Below, piece after piece: positions 49,484 to 58,581 of a stretch of 64,000 nucleotides of DNA. Each line of letters opens with the position of its first letter. Positions within the stretch are counted from its first letter, which is position 1. The position numbers and the translations under genes were made by a program. Source of the DNA: an uncultured Rubripirellula sp. (lineage in GTDB: Bacteria; Planctomycetota; Planctomycetia; Pirellulales; Pirellulaceae); assembly GCA_938075415.1 (NCBI GenBank), contig CALJHC010000012.1:1-64000 (forward strand), written 5' to 3'. The notes below the pieces were generated by a model, which did not search any database, was not told the origin of the DNA, and worked only from the letters and a program-made list of their open reading frames with translations.

Positions 49484-50386
49484 TCAACGCCTTAATTTTG
49501 GCATGGACTGCCGCGTCGTGAGGAAATTGGCCAATACCGCATCCAATGGGTCGCTTGATCGCACCAACATGTACTCGATCGACAGCCGACCACACGATTT
49601 GCGAGTCTGTTCAAGGAAGTCTCTCAAAGACTCAAGGTACCCTTCACGTAAAGCACGCGGGTTGCAGTTGAGGAACGCATCACTCTCCAGACCCTCAAAC
49701 CGCGTCGCGCCATTAAAATCGAAATCCAGTTCGTCGTCGTGCAAAACGTGAAAAATTGCTACATCATGGCCTCGTTGCCGAAAGAGCCTTAATCCTTCAA
49801 CGAGGTGATCGACCCCCAGCAGATCAGAAAAGATCACCACGAGCCCCCGACGGGGAATTCCCTGTGCAATTTCTTTGGCGACCGCCAACAAATCAGTCCG
49901 CCCTTCGGCGCCCACTGACTCCAGAACAGACAGGATCCGGTTGAGTTGCTGCTGATTGCTCTTGGACGAGACGGAACGATGCACCTCGGTATCAAACGCA
50001 TACAACGACGCGGCGTCTTTTTGCCTCAGTGATAAATAGGCCAGAGATGCCGCCAGAGACGAAGCATAGTCGAACTTGTTTGCCTCGCCGTCCCCGTAGG
50101 CCATTGACCCCGATCGATCGACAACAAGCGTCAAACGAAGATTGGTCTCCTCTTCGTACTGCTTGATATGCAGCCGATCCTGTCGACCGAACACTTTCCA
50201 GTCGATATGGCGAATCTCATCACCGCGCGCATATTGTCGGTGCTGCAGGAATTCAATCGACTGCCCAAAATAGGGACTTCGGTGCATTCCTGTCAGAAAG
50301 CCTTCGACAACACGCCGTGCCGTCAATTCAAGACGGCGAATCCGCGCAGTGACCTCAGGACGCAAATATCGTTTGGAATCGGGCAT
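49484..50386 (-). CDS. DUF58-domain protein
   Basis: 300 residues. DUF58 proteins are vWA-like partners of MoxR. The conserved patterns are visible: [20 protein letters not shown] near the start, [38 protein letters not shown] (MIDAS-like DRSGS) and VIFSDLLG. The ATG at 50386 overlaps the moxR gene by 32 bp; a longer form to 50437 is less likely. No membrane segment is visible. Confidence 0.92.
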   Translation of the reverse strand: MPDSKRYLRPEVTARIRRLELTARRVVEGFLTGMHRSPYFGQSIEFLQHRQYARGDEIRHIDWKVFGRQDRLHIKQYEEETNLRLTLVVDRSGSMAYGDGEANKFDYASSLAASLAYLSLRQKDAASLYAFDTEVHRSVSSKSNQQQLNRILSVLESVGAEGRTDLLAVAKEIAQGIPRRGLVVIFSDLLGVDHLVEGLRLFRQRGHDVAIFHVLHDDELDFDFNGATRFEGLESDAFLNCNPRALREGYLESLRDFLEQTRKSCGRLSIEYMLVRSSDPLDAVLANFLTTRQSMPKLRR

Positions 50387-51434
50387 CGCGAGAGAGCTCG
50401 TCCTCAGTCGTGGGTGTCGCATCAATGATTTGATCAATCACGTCGTCGCTGGTGACGCCGTCACTCTCCGCGGCAAAATTGACCACCATTCGGTGTCGCA
50501 AGACGGGTTTGGCCAACGCCTGAATGTCCTCGACCTGAACGTGAAACCGTCCCTGCAACAAAGCTTTCGCCTTGCCACCAAGAATTAGAAATTGAACAGC
50601 TCTGGGGCCAGCACCCCAACCAACCAACTCCTGAACGAACTCCGGGGTTCCCTCGTTGCCAACTCGAGTCTGTCGGACCAGCGAAAGAGCGTAACGCACC
50701 ACGTGATCACTGACGGGAACCTGTCTGACCAATTCCTGCAAACGCTTGATCTCGGATCCTGTCAAAACGGGTTGTACTTGACCAGATTTGGAGCCGGTGG
50801 TCCGCCTGGCAACCTCAAACTCTTCGTCAAAACTTGGATACTCGACGAAGACTTTGAACATGAACCGATCTTGCTGCGCCTCTGGCAGAGGGTAAGTCCC
50901 CTCTTGCTCAATGGGATTTTGAGTTGCGAGGACAAAGAAAGGATCGGGCAGCTGGTGCTGCTCTCGTCCCACAGTCACCTGACCTTCTTGCATCGCCTCC
51001 AATAACGCAGCTTGGGTCTTGGGAGGCGTTCGGTTGATTTCGTCCGCCAAGAGGATATTGGCGAAGAGCGGGCCCTGCATGAAACGAAAACTTCGCTGAC
51101 CCGTGGCACGATCCTCTTCGATGATCTCCGTCCCCGTCACGTCACCGGGCATTAAGTCGGGAGTGAATTGGATTCGGCTGAAGTCGAGGTCGAGCGTCTT
51201 GGCGAGGGTGCTGATCATCAACGTCTTCGCCAGACCCGGAACACCCTCCAGCATCACATGCCCGCGACTGAATAAGCAAATGAGAATCTCGTCGATCACG
51301 GATTCCTGACCAACAATGATCTTCCCGAGCTCATCGATAATTTGACGACGTGCTTCATGCAATCGCTTGGCATCCGCCTCGTTGAGGGGCTTTTCGTCGG
51401 AGGTTTCATCCGGGTTCCCTGGACTCGCTGTCAT
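50355..51434 (-). CDS. MoxR-family AAA+ ATPase (copy 2)
   Basis: 359 residues. Walker A is GVPGLAKT, Walker B is [13 protein letters not shown] and sensor 1 is [18 protein letters not shown], all intact. It heads the cassette DUF58, BatA-like and vWA. In this context MoxR ATPases remodel or load vWA proteins onto membrane complexes. The ATG at 51434 is preceded by GAGGG. Similar in core motifs to the copy at 7242-8279 but with a different N-terminus, so a paralogue rather than a recent duplicate. Confidence 0.95.
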   Translation of the reverse strand: MTASPGNPDETSDEKPLNEADAKRLHEARRQIIDELGKIIVGQESVIDEILICLFSRGHVMLEGVPGLAKTLMISTLAKTLDLDFSRIQFTPDLMPGDVTGTEIIEEDRATGQRSFRFMQGPLFANILLADEINRTPPKTQAALLEAMQEGQVTVGREQHQLPDPFFVLATQNPIEQEGTYPLPEAQQDRFMFKVFVEYPSFDEEFEVARRTTGSKSGQVQPVLTGSEIKRLQELVRQVPVSDHVVRYALSLVRQTRVGNEGTPEFVQELVGWGAGPRAVQFLILGGKAKALLQGRFHVQVEDIQALAKPVLRHRMVVNFAAESDGVTSDDVIDQIIDATPTTEDELSRDARFQTIFAS

Positions 51435-51852
51435 TCACCATCCCTCATGTTGTGTCGTCTTGATGCAGAGATCGCTTGCGGTGTCACAGCCATCCGCTGC
51501 TTCGTGACATCCGAATCGCAAAATGTCCGTTATCAACTCTCGTTAGTCCCATGATAGCGGTTCGTGAACCTTTGCAGGACCGCCCCGGGAAATCATAACA
51601 ACTTCCTATCTCTCAGCATTCGACGATTGGCCAACCAATCGAGAAAAACCTCTTGGTCAGAGCTGGTCATAAAAGGATCAGGCGATGGCCGAAAATTTTT
51701 TAGACCAGACTGCCGGCAAATTCACCTCCGAGCGTGCCAAAGGATCCACCAAGACCAAAGCAAAGCGCTTCTTCTTGGCTGAGAAAGCGCTTCTTCTTGG
51801 CTGAGAAAGCCCTTCTTCTCGGCTGAGAGCGTTGCCCATCCGATCATGATTC
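51435..51852. other. Intergenic with three-copy repeat
   Basis: A 418 bp region upstream of moxR (minus) and downstream of the flippase-like gene (minus). It holds the 22 bp x 3 repeat at 51762-51827. Confidence 0.5.
51762..51827. repeat. Tandem repeat, 22 bp x 3
   Basis: Copies at 51762, 51784 and 51806. The core AAAGCGCTTCTTCTTGG is followed by CTGAG; the third copy differs at two positions (CCC for CGC, CTCGG for CTTGG). It lies just past the 3' end of the flippase-like gene. Confidence 0.92.
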
Positions 51853-52899
51853 TCAGCGATTACTGGGATCAGGACCTTGATTTTGCTCGTTGGCTGCCTC
51901 GAGGCTATCTCGAACCTCGGCATTCGCAGTCCAGTAAAAAACGGTTCCGATCACTGCGATCACCAGTCGGACGATCTCGAACACCACAGCAACCAAAAAC
52001 CCTGATGCCGCTGTGGGGACCGCTGGTATCCACTGATACAGTGATTCCAAAGCCGCTTCCAACACGCCAACACCGGCAAAAGTGATTGGAAGAGCCGAGG
52101 CTAACATTGCCACCGGCACGATGACGTAATGTTCACCCATCGTGGGCGCATCTGCAAAAAGGGCCTTGGCAATCATGAAAATGCTGACAGGAAACGCCGC
52201 CTGCACTACCAAACTGAGCAAAAGAGCACATCCAAAGGCAATCGGATGGGAATGAAACATCCGAAGCGGGGGAGCAACACGATCAAGAATGCGTCCAAGC
52301 CAATGATCGCCGCTAAATCTGGAAATCAAACGATCGACTCGACGTCCCCCAAATACCAGGATGAATAACACCCCAGTGCCTAGCCCGAGCAAAAGGTAAG
52401 TTACCCTGCGAATTTGGTCCAATTCAGATGCACCAGACCCGGATTCATCGCGTGGTTCTAGGAAAAGCAGGCCAATCCCAACGATCAACATCAACGCGAA
52501 AAGACCACAACCGCGATCAACAATGACCGAAGCGACTGCGGCGAGACGTTTGCCGGGCCTCCTTTTCGCCAGAAAGGCAGCCTTAAAAACATCACCACCG
52601 ACGCTGCCAACAGAGATAAAACTGAAAAGGTAGCCAATCGCACCGAGGCGAAACGCCTCAAGCATCGACAAATCAATCCCCTGGCAACGCACCAAAAAGC
52701 ACCAACGCACAAAAGACAGAGAGAGAGCAAATATCGCAACCAGCAGGGCAACGCAAAGAAGCGGATAATTCTTGTCCTGCTCGGCAAGCTGAGTCCACTG
52801 CTCAGGCTCAACCTGATTCAGCAGGAAAACAATGATGACCACAGGCAGCGTGAACTTCACCAATGTTAACCAGGGTATTCTCCGCAAGTATTCGCTCAT
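51853..52899 (-). CDS. UPF0104/flippase-like (LPG synthase TM-domain) membrane protein
   Basis: 348 residues, about eight hydrophobic segments. The family motifs are YLFSFISVGSVGGDVFKAAF and RPGKRLAAVASVIVDRGCGL, followed by FAGVGVLEAALESLY near the C-terminus. Proteins of this type resemble the transmembrane part of MprF/AglD and are thought to flip or transfer lipids or glycolipids. No catalytic domain is attached. ATG 52899. Confidence 0.88.
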   Translation of the reverse strand: MSEYLRRIPWLTLVKFTLPVVIIVFLLNQVEPEQWTQLAEQDKNYPLLCVALLVAIFALSLSFVRWCFLVRCQGIDLSMLEAFRLGAIGYLFSFISVGSVGGDVFKAAFLAKRRPGKRLAAVASVIVDRGCGLFALMLIVGIGLLFLEPRDESGSGASELDQIRRVTYLLLGLGTGVLFILVFGGRRVDRLISRFSGDHWLGRILDRVAPPLRMFHSHPIAFGCALLLSLVVQAAFPVSIFMIAKALFADAPTMGEHYVIVPVAMLASALPITFAGVGVLEAALESLYQWIPAVPTAASGFLVAVVFEIVRLVIAVIGTVFYWTANAEVRDSLEAANEQNQGPDPSNR

Positions 52900-53257
52900 G
52901 CGGCGAGGTTAATCGATCTGAATTGCTCTACCAAGATCTTCCAATTCGTCGAAGAATCAAATTCCCGAATCACCTTCTCCAGACGACAAATAACCCGAAA
53001 AACCCGAATCACCCCTCGCCGCCGATCGACATGAGACGGCAGCAAGAAAAACCCTCACATGGGTGGTTACTCAGCTCTCCACCCTAGCTCGAGAGCACGA
53101 CTAAGCATTGCCACCGAAACAAATGCCAGATTTTTAGGAAAAGAAGGGCAACAACTTGCCTGAATAACCTTGCCAAAAGCTCGAGATGCCAATATTATCC
53201 TGCCTCAATTCACACCTACCCGAAGTTCTGACCCTTTCCATCGACTGCGACTTCCTC
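52900..53257. other. Divergent intergenic region, no feature seen
   Basis: 358 bp between the flippase-like gene (minus) and the small basic protein gene (plus). No repeat or recognisable promoter. Confidence 0.45.
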
Positions 53258-53461
53258 ATGACAATGGACCAGAGCCTCCGAGTGCAAGCCGGGGCCATCA
53301 AAACGCGAAATGTTCTAACCCGTGCGGAGCGAGTTGCTCGGCTGCAGGAACTGGATCGATTCGATGAAGAGTCATCGATCGTTGGTATGCCAAAAGTTCG
53401 TGTCATGAAGGTTTCTCTCAAGAGAAAGAAAAAGGTCAAGAAAGCTGAGGATGAGAAGTAG
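53258..53461 (+). CDS. PVC-group small basic protein
   Basis: 67 residues, strongly basic. The motifs MTMDQSLRVQ, IKTRNVLTRAERVARLQEL and the Lys-rich tail (KRKKKVKKAEDEK) match a small basic protein family conserved in Planctomycetes, Verrucomicrobia and Chlamydiae. It is probably ribosome-associated by composition, but its role is unproven. The start at ATG 53258 fits the family; an upstream in-frame ATG at 53186 adds an unconserved 24 residues. It has its own terminator at 53496-53533. Confidence 0.88.
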   Translation: MTMDQSLRVQAGAIKTRNVLTRAERVARLQELDRFDEESSIVGMPKVRVMKVSLKRKKKVKKAEDEK

Positions 53462-53495
53462 TCCGCTTCGTCCTCCACGAGTATTTTTCTCCGCT

Positions 53496-53533
53496 AACCG
53501 GGGGCCCGCGATGATCGGTGCCTCCGGTTTTTT
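53496..53533 (+). terminator. Intrinsic terminator of the small basic protein gene
   Basis: A 10 bp stem AACCGGGGGC/GCCTCCGGTT (one G-T wobble) with a 14 base loop, followed by a T-rich run, 34 bp after the stop codon. This would make the small gene monocistronic. Confidence 0.85.
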
Positions 53534-54008
53534 CTTGCAAACATCGCGAAATCTATCAACGCTGCCTCAACCTGCCTCACTCTTACTTTTTCTTGCAATT
53601 GCCCGCAGTCTTGAATCCTGAATCAATCATCAGAGCCAGCCAGACAACGGCAGGCTTTCAAAGACGCCTTGCACGAAATGAGGAGCTAAGTTGACTGGAT
53701 GCAGCTCACACCAGCAGGCTCCGCCCATCAAAACCAGGCGTTTCGGCCCGAAAATTGTGCAATACGGCTAGGATTTGCCTTCCGCTTTCTCAACATCCTC
53801 CCTTGTGGCAAATGGCGTTGTGAATTACATTCCCGCGTTCAAACTGCCTACCTCGAGAGGGGGTGGCACGCAATTTACAAAAAGCAACGCTGAAGGGACG
53901 AAGGGCGACTGGTTGAAAACGACCAAAATGCCCTGGTTTTGCCACCCGATCTTGTTGATCTTTTGGTAACGCTCGTAGCCCGCATTGCTGATGAAAGGAC
54001 GAAGTATC
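53534..54008. other. Long leader upstream of rpsB
   Basis: 475 bp between the small gene's terminator and the rpsB GTG. It may hold the rpsB promoter and a regulatory leader, but I recognise neither. AAAGGACGA precedes the GTG. Confidence 0.45.
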
Positions 54009-54830
54009 GTGGCACAAGCCATCGTTAAAGAAATGATTGAAGCCGGTGTTCATTACGGACACCGCACAAGTTTGTGGAATCCGAAGATGGCTCCCTACAT
54101 CTTTGGTCGTAAAAACCAAATTCACATTCTGGACATTCGCGAAACGCTTCGCGGTATGCTTCGCGCAAAAAAATATCTCGGCCAAGTCGCGGAAGGCGGA
54201 AGCCTCATTCTGTTTGTTGGAACGAAGCGACAAGCTGGTGAAGCAATCGAAGCTCAAGCGGCCAGATGCGGAATGCCGTTCGTCAGCGAACGCTGGCTAG
54301 GTGGTACGTTAACCAACTTCCGAACCATTCGCAGTCGACTTAGCCGACTCGAAGAACTGGAAGAACTTCGCAGCAGCGAGAAAATTAACGCCTACAGCAA
54401 GAAGATGCAGTCTTCGCTCAACCGCGAGTACCGAAAAATGTATCGTAACCTCAATGGTTTACGATCAATGAATCGGTTACCCGAGTGCCTCTTCATCGTC
54501 GATCCTGGCAAAGAGAAGAATGCTGTCCGCGAGGCAAAGCGACTTGGCATTCCAACCGTCGCCCTAATCGATACCGACAGCGATCCAAGCAACATCGACC
54601 TGCCAATTCCCGGCAACGATGACGGAATCCGAAGTGTTGAATTAATCCTCAAACAGCTCGCTGACTCAATTAACGCCGGCAAAGGCCAAGTAGCGATTGA
54701 GAAAGGCGAGGAACCCGCAGCACCGGCCCAAAAGGCAGCACCGGCCCAGAAGGCAGCCGCCGAAACGGCTCCGGCTGAAACGGCTCCGGCTGAAACGGCC
54801 GCCCCTGAAGCGGGCTCGAGCGACGCCTGA
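54009..54830 (+). CDS. rpsB: 30S ribosomal protein S2
   Basis: 273 residues. S2 sits on the back of the 30S subunit. Motifs: [78 protein letters not shown]. The GTG start at 54009 ([13 protein letters not shown]) is preceded by AAAGGACGA, better than ATG 53985. The C-terminal tail of about 40 residues is Ala/Pro/Glu-rich and made of tandem DNA repeats (APAQKA twice, AETAP repeated); most S2 proteins lack it. Confidence 0.98.
   Translation: MAQAIVKEMIEAGVHYGHRTSLWNPKMAPYIFGRKNQIHILDIRETLRGMLRAKKYLGQVAEGGSLILFVGTKRQAGEAIEAQAARCGMPFVSERWLGGTLTNFRTIRSRLSRLEELEELRSSEKINAYSKKMQSSLNREYRKMYRNLNGLRSMNRLPECLFIVDPGKEKNAVREAKRLGIPTVALIDTDSDPSNIDLPIPGNDDGIRSVELILKQLADSINAGKGQVAIEKGEEPAAPAQKAAPAQKAAAETAPAETAPAETAAPEAGSSDA
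54712..54800 (+). repeat. Coding tandem repeats in the rpsB tail
   Basis: Two 18 bp copies of a unit encoding AAPAQK, followed by three 15 bp copies of a unit encoding AETAP. In-frame duplications that extend the S2 C-terminus. Confidence 0.8.
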
Positions 54831-55580
54831 GCCTGATTCGTTCGGAAGATCAGGATCCAACGCAGAGAACGCCAGCACGATGATTTTGAATGACCCTTCG
54901 GAAGCCATCGTGCTCGGAATCAAGTTGGGCGGAACATTGGACTACTGTCCAGCCCACCCAACGTTCGCGTGTTGAGCACCACCGTGTTGCTTCTCCTTTT
55001 TCAATCATGGAGGAGTACAAAGTGAAAATTCAACACGTGGCGTCACAGTGATCAAAGATCGGTGACTGCAGCTGAACCCTGAGCTCTCTCCGAGTATCGA
55101 TGACGGACCCAAGACGCACCACGGCTCCCAGAAAACAAGAGAAGTCTGAAGTTGTTACGCGAGCAAGTTCTCGCTACTTTTCAATGGACGTTGAGTCCAA
55201 GCGAAGCAGGAGGCTGTTTGGTTCCAGAACCTCACAGCAGAAAAGACAGGGCTCAGCAGAAGGAAAGGGCTCAGCAGACCAAGAGACGCTGACCAAGAGA
55301 CTTTAGATCGCCGCCCTATCGAATTGACTGTCCACGACTTCTATACTTTCGACAGAGAGCTGGCAGAGAGAGAGACCGAGGAATTGCTGATCATAGTTCA
55401 AGCGGCCTAACTTGCCACGGATCGATCCCCACCCGGACCGTCAATGGAACGAAAGAGAAATTAGCCCGCTTAAACCGATTTAACTCAATCGCTTCAAACG
55501 ATTGACCCTTCGCCGGTCAGAAGGCGAAAATAACGACAATCACACAACCAATTTTTTAATTTTGATTTGGAGAGATGGAA
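54831..55580. other. Long spacer between rpsB and tsf
   Basis: 750 bp in a place where most bacteria have a short gap. It holds a CCTGAT/ATCAGG hairpin just after the stop (no T tract), and short diverged repeats around AGGGCTCAGCAGA at 55248-55304. No gene is convincing: short ORFs of 9-31 codons occur but lack a good ribosome binding site. Confidence 0.5.
55248..55304. repeat. Imperfect tandem repeats
   Basis: AGGGCTCAGCAGA occurs twice with period 18, followed by GACCAAGAGAC twice with period 14. Noncoding. Confidence 0.6.
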
Positions 55581-56423
55581 ATGGCTGATATCACGGCAGC
55601 TGCGGTAAAGGCGTTCCGCGAGCGAACGGGTTTGCCTCTGATGGACTGTAAAAAGGCACTTCAGGAAGCTGGTGGCGATGAGGAAGCAGCGGTGGAAGTA
55701 CTTCGCAAACGAGGTCAGCAACTCGCTGACAAGCGTAGCGACCGCGAAACCGCTTTTGGAAGATTTGGACTTCACATTGGCAGCGACAAATCGGTCGGCG
55801 CCATGGTCGAACTGCTGTGCGAGAGTGCCCCGGTCACCACCAACGAGGATTTCGTACAACTCGCCAGTGACCTCGCCAACGTCTACGCAAACAATTCGGA
55901 CATCAGCACTGCCGACGAATTACTTGCTCAGCCCTCTCCCTCCGCAGATGGCAAGACGCTCGAAGAACAGAAGACTGATTTATTCAACCGCATCCGAGAG
56001 GTCTTCAAAGTCGGTCGCATGGCCCGACTTGATGGAGCCAGTGGTGGATACATGCACCACGCCGGTACGACAGCTGGTGTACTGCTAGCGATCGAAGGCG
56101 GTACCGACGAAGCAGCAAAAGACGTTTCCATGCACGTTGCTGCAATGAAACCGGCGTCTCTTGATTCCGACTCGTTGGACCAAGACCTCGTGGAGAAAGA
56201 ACGAGAAATCCTTCGTGAAGCCGCTATCGCTGAGGGCAAACCCGAAAACATCGTGGACAAGATGGTGGAGGGACGCATTCGCAATTTCTACGCAGAGCGT
56301 TGCTTGATGGATCAAGCGTTTGTCAAAGATGACAAGCAATCCGTCGGTCAGTACGCAGCAGCAGCCGGAATGAAAGTGACAAAGTTTTGGCACTGGGTCA
56401 TCGGCGACAAGGTCACAAGCTGA
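55581..56423 (+). CDS. tsf: Elongation factor Ts
   Basis: 280 residues. Recycles EF-Tu by releasing GDP. The N-terminal UBA-like domain (MADITAAAVKAFRERTGLP, MDCKKALQEAGGDEEAAVEVL) and core (ALESDS-like VAMKPASLDSDSLD, then KFWHWVIGDKV at the end) are recognisable. The start at ATG 55581 is 8 bases after GGAG; ATG 55575 would be too close to it. A terminator follows at 56452-56487. Confidence 0.97.
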   Translation: MADITAAAVKAFRERTGLPLMDCKKALQEAGGDEEAAVEVLRKRGQQLADKRSDRETAFGRFGLHIGSDKSVGAMVELLCESAPVTTNEDFVQLASDLANVYANNSDISTADELLAQPSPSADGKTLEEQKTDLFNRIREVFKVGRMARLDGASGGYMHHAGTTAGVLLAIEGGTDEAAKDVSMHVAAMKPASLDSDSLDQDLVEKEREILREAAIAEGKPENIVDKMVEGRIRNFYAERCLMDQAFVKDDKQSVGQYAAAAGMKVTKFWHWVIGDKVTS

Positions 56424-56451
56424 ACAAGCCTCAAAATCAAGCTTGATCCAC

Positions 56452-56487
56452 ACCTCATTGGTCCCAGTTGACCAATGAGGTTTTTTT
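56452..56487 (+). terminator. Strong intrinsic terminator between tsf and pyrH
   Basis: A perfect 11 bp stem ACCTCATTGGT/ACCAATGAGGT with an 8 base loop and a run of seven T (56481-56487). 28 bp after the tsf stop and 78 bp before the pyrH start, so pyrH should have its own promoter in between or depend on read-through. Confidence 0.93.
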
Positions 56488-56564
56488 ATGTCGCTGTTCG
56501 GCCTGCATTTTTTTCGTATGATGAATGGATTGCTGGATGCACACCCAATCAATCAGGACCTTTG

Positions 56565-57326
56565 ATGACCGACGCAACGGACTCTGACAACCAACCAATC
56601 CACTATCGCCGCGTCATTCTCAAGCTTAGTGGCGAAAGTCTGGCGGACGGAGGTGGTCGAGGAATCAGTGCTCAGGAAGCTGGCAGCATCGCGAAGCAGA
56701 TATTCCTCGCTCATCAAAGTGGCTGTCAAATCGCCATCGTTATCGGCGGTGGAAACATTTTACGGGGAGCCCAGTTCTCTGGCGGCAACGCATTAGTCGA
56801 TGAGGCGACCGCCCATTACATGGGAATGCTTGCCACCACGATCAATTCTCTTGCGATGCAGGATGCACTGGAGTCTTGCGGGATGCAGACCCGCGTGATG
56901 TCCGCGATCCCTAACGAAAAAATAGCGGAAACGTTCATCCGACGGCGCGCCATTCGTCACCTGGAAAAACAACGTGTCGTCATCCTTGCAGCTGGCATCG
57001 GTAATCCGTTTGTAACAACCGACACTGCAGCAGCTCAGCGAGCCTTGGAGCTCGATGCGGACATTGTCCTCAAAGCAACTCGAGTCGATGGAGTCTACAG
57101 CGATGACCCAGAACAGAATCCCCACGCTGTGCTTTACGAGACCCTGAGTTATGACGAAGTGGTTTCCAAAAAATTGAGAGTCATGGACGCTACCGCGATC
57201 GCTCTGTGTCGTGAATACGAGAAACCTATTCTCGTCTTTAACTTCAAGAAAGAGGGTAATATTGTCAAAGCGATCTCGGGCCAATCCGTCGGTACCTGGA
57301 TCGGAGCCAACAACGAAGAAGGTTAA
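56565..57326 (+). CDS. pyrH: Uridylate kinase
   Basis: 253 residues. Phosphorylates UMP to UDP. Amino-acid kinase fold: [66 protein letters not shown] and [17 protein letters not shown] 56565 follows CAGGA. The longer frame from 56475 contains part of the terminator and is not used. Confidence 0.97.
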   Translation: MTDATDSDNQPIHYRRVILKLSGESLADGGGRGISAQEAGSIAKQIFLAHQSGCQIAIVIGGGNILRGAQFSGGNALVDEATAHYMGMLATTINSLAMQDALESCGMQTRVMSAIPNEKIAETFIRRRAIRHLEKQRVVILAAGIGNPFVTTDTAAAQRALELDADIVLKATRVDGVYSDDPEQNPHAVLYETLSYDEVVSKKLRVMDATAIALCREYEKPILVFNFKKEGNIVKAISGQSVGTWIGANNEEG

Positions 57327-57646
57327 ACCCCAAGAGCGAAACCCCGCAACTGAATTCAGGAACTAACCTTCTTGAAAGAAACGAAACTGAGCCCATTTGG
57401 CTCACAAGCGTCACGATTGCTCGATAGAATCACGAAGTGGCTTCGCTGCCGGGTACAACTCATTGAAGCGGTCATACCAACAGCCGTATGAGCAAACGAC
57501 ATCGCAGACCAACCACTCAAGACTGGATGCGAACTTCAGAGTATTTGATTTAATTGAAAACTAACCTACAACTATCGTGATCGCTTCACTCAGATCCGAT
57601 CGTTTCCAACTCCCCAAAATCCAGCCCTCAAAACAAGGACGCCATC
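57327..57646. other. Spacer between pyrH and frr
   Basis: 320 bp. AGAAGGTTA at the pyrH end pairs with TAACCTTCT near 57365 across a 38 base loop, without a T tract, so its role is unclear. Confidence 0.4.
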
Positions 57647-58207
57647 ATGCCAGCTGATGAAATACTCTTCGACGCCGAAGAACGGATGGAAAAGGCAATT
57701 TCGGTTCTCGGTGACAACTTGTCGGGAATTCGAACCGGGCGTGCCACCCCCGGCCTAGTGGATTCAATCAAAGTTGAGGTCTACGGTTCGATGCAACCAC
57801 TCAAACAACTTGCCTCGGTTGGGACCCCTGAACCACAACAGATCGTCATTCGTCCCTACGATGCAAGTACTATCAAAGAAATTGAAAAGGCGATTGTAGC
57901 CGGCGATCTGGGACTCAATCCGCAAAACGATGGTCGAATCATTCGACTTAATGTCCCACCGCTTTCGACAGAAGTCAGAAAGAAAATGGTCACACGGATC
58001 AAGGAACTTTCAGAGGATTCAAAAATCTCAATCCGAAATATTCGACGTGACGCCAACAAAGCTGCGGAGAATGCGGAGAAGGCGAAAGAGATCAGTGAAG
58101 ATGATCGGGATAAGATCAAGGAAGAAGTCCAAGAACTGACCAAGAAGCATGAAACCAAGGCGAGCGAAATGGCGAAAACCCGCGAGGGTGAAGTCACTGA
58201 TAATTAG
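57647..58207 (+). CDS. frr: Ribosome recycling factor
   Basis: 186 residues. Splits post-termination ribosomes with EF-G. Motifs GIRTGRATPGLVDSIKVEVYG, VIRPYDASTIKEIEKAI, LGLNPQNDGRIIRLNVPPL and KISIRNIRRDANKA are typical. AAGGACG precedes the ATG. A terminator follows directly. Confidence 0.97.
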   Translation: MPADEILFDAEERMEKAISVLGDNLSGIRTGRATPGLVDSIKVEVYGSMQPLKQLASVGTPEPQQIVIRPYDASTIKEIEKAIVAGDLGLNPQNDGRIIRLNVPPLSTEVRKKMVTRIKELSEDSKISIRNIRRDANKAAENAEKAKEISEDDRDKIKEEVQELTKKHETKASEMAKTREGEVTDN

Positions 58208-58239
58208 GTTGCCCCAAAGTTCAAAAACAAAACACTTCC

Positions 58240-58281
58240 AAGAGCATTGATGGGCTGACTCCATCGATGCTCTTTTCTTTT
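58240..58281 (+). terminator. Intrinsic terminator of frr
   Basis: A 14 bp stem (AAGAGCATTGATGG with CCATCGATGCTCTT, one T-G wobble) and a 7 base loop, then TTCTTTT. It lies 33 bp after the frr stop. Confidence 0.9.
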
Positions 58282-58581
58282 AGGAATCGTCCCGATACCG
58301 GAACCCTGCCAAAGGGAATCAGGTAAAAAGAGAAGTGCCGTTAGCTCGATATCGAGGTAACCCATCGCCTCAATGGTAAAGATCAGATCATGTTCACTTA
58401 AAATACGCTTGAAGCGAACTGGTAGAGGAAGAAGCTGATTTCACCACTGCCCTCAGGGCAAGAACCAACCTCAATGATTCTCAGTGTGTCACCTGAGCAG
58501 ATCTGGCTTGCAGCGTGGTCTACCTTCATTCACCTTCCGAAACAACGGCGCCCCATCCCACATTTTCGACAGGCATCTTCA
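58282..58581. other. Intergenic, no feature seen
   Basis: 300 bp between the frr terminator and the GDSL/DUF1080 start. No further structure. Confidence 0.45.

Noticed and set aside
54882-54977. 31-codon ORF after rpsB
   Set aside because: Starts from ATG but lacks a ribosome binding site and has no protein-like pattern.
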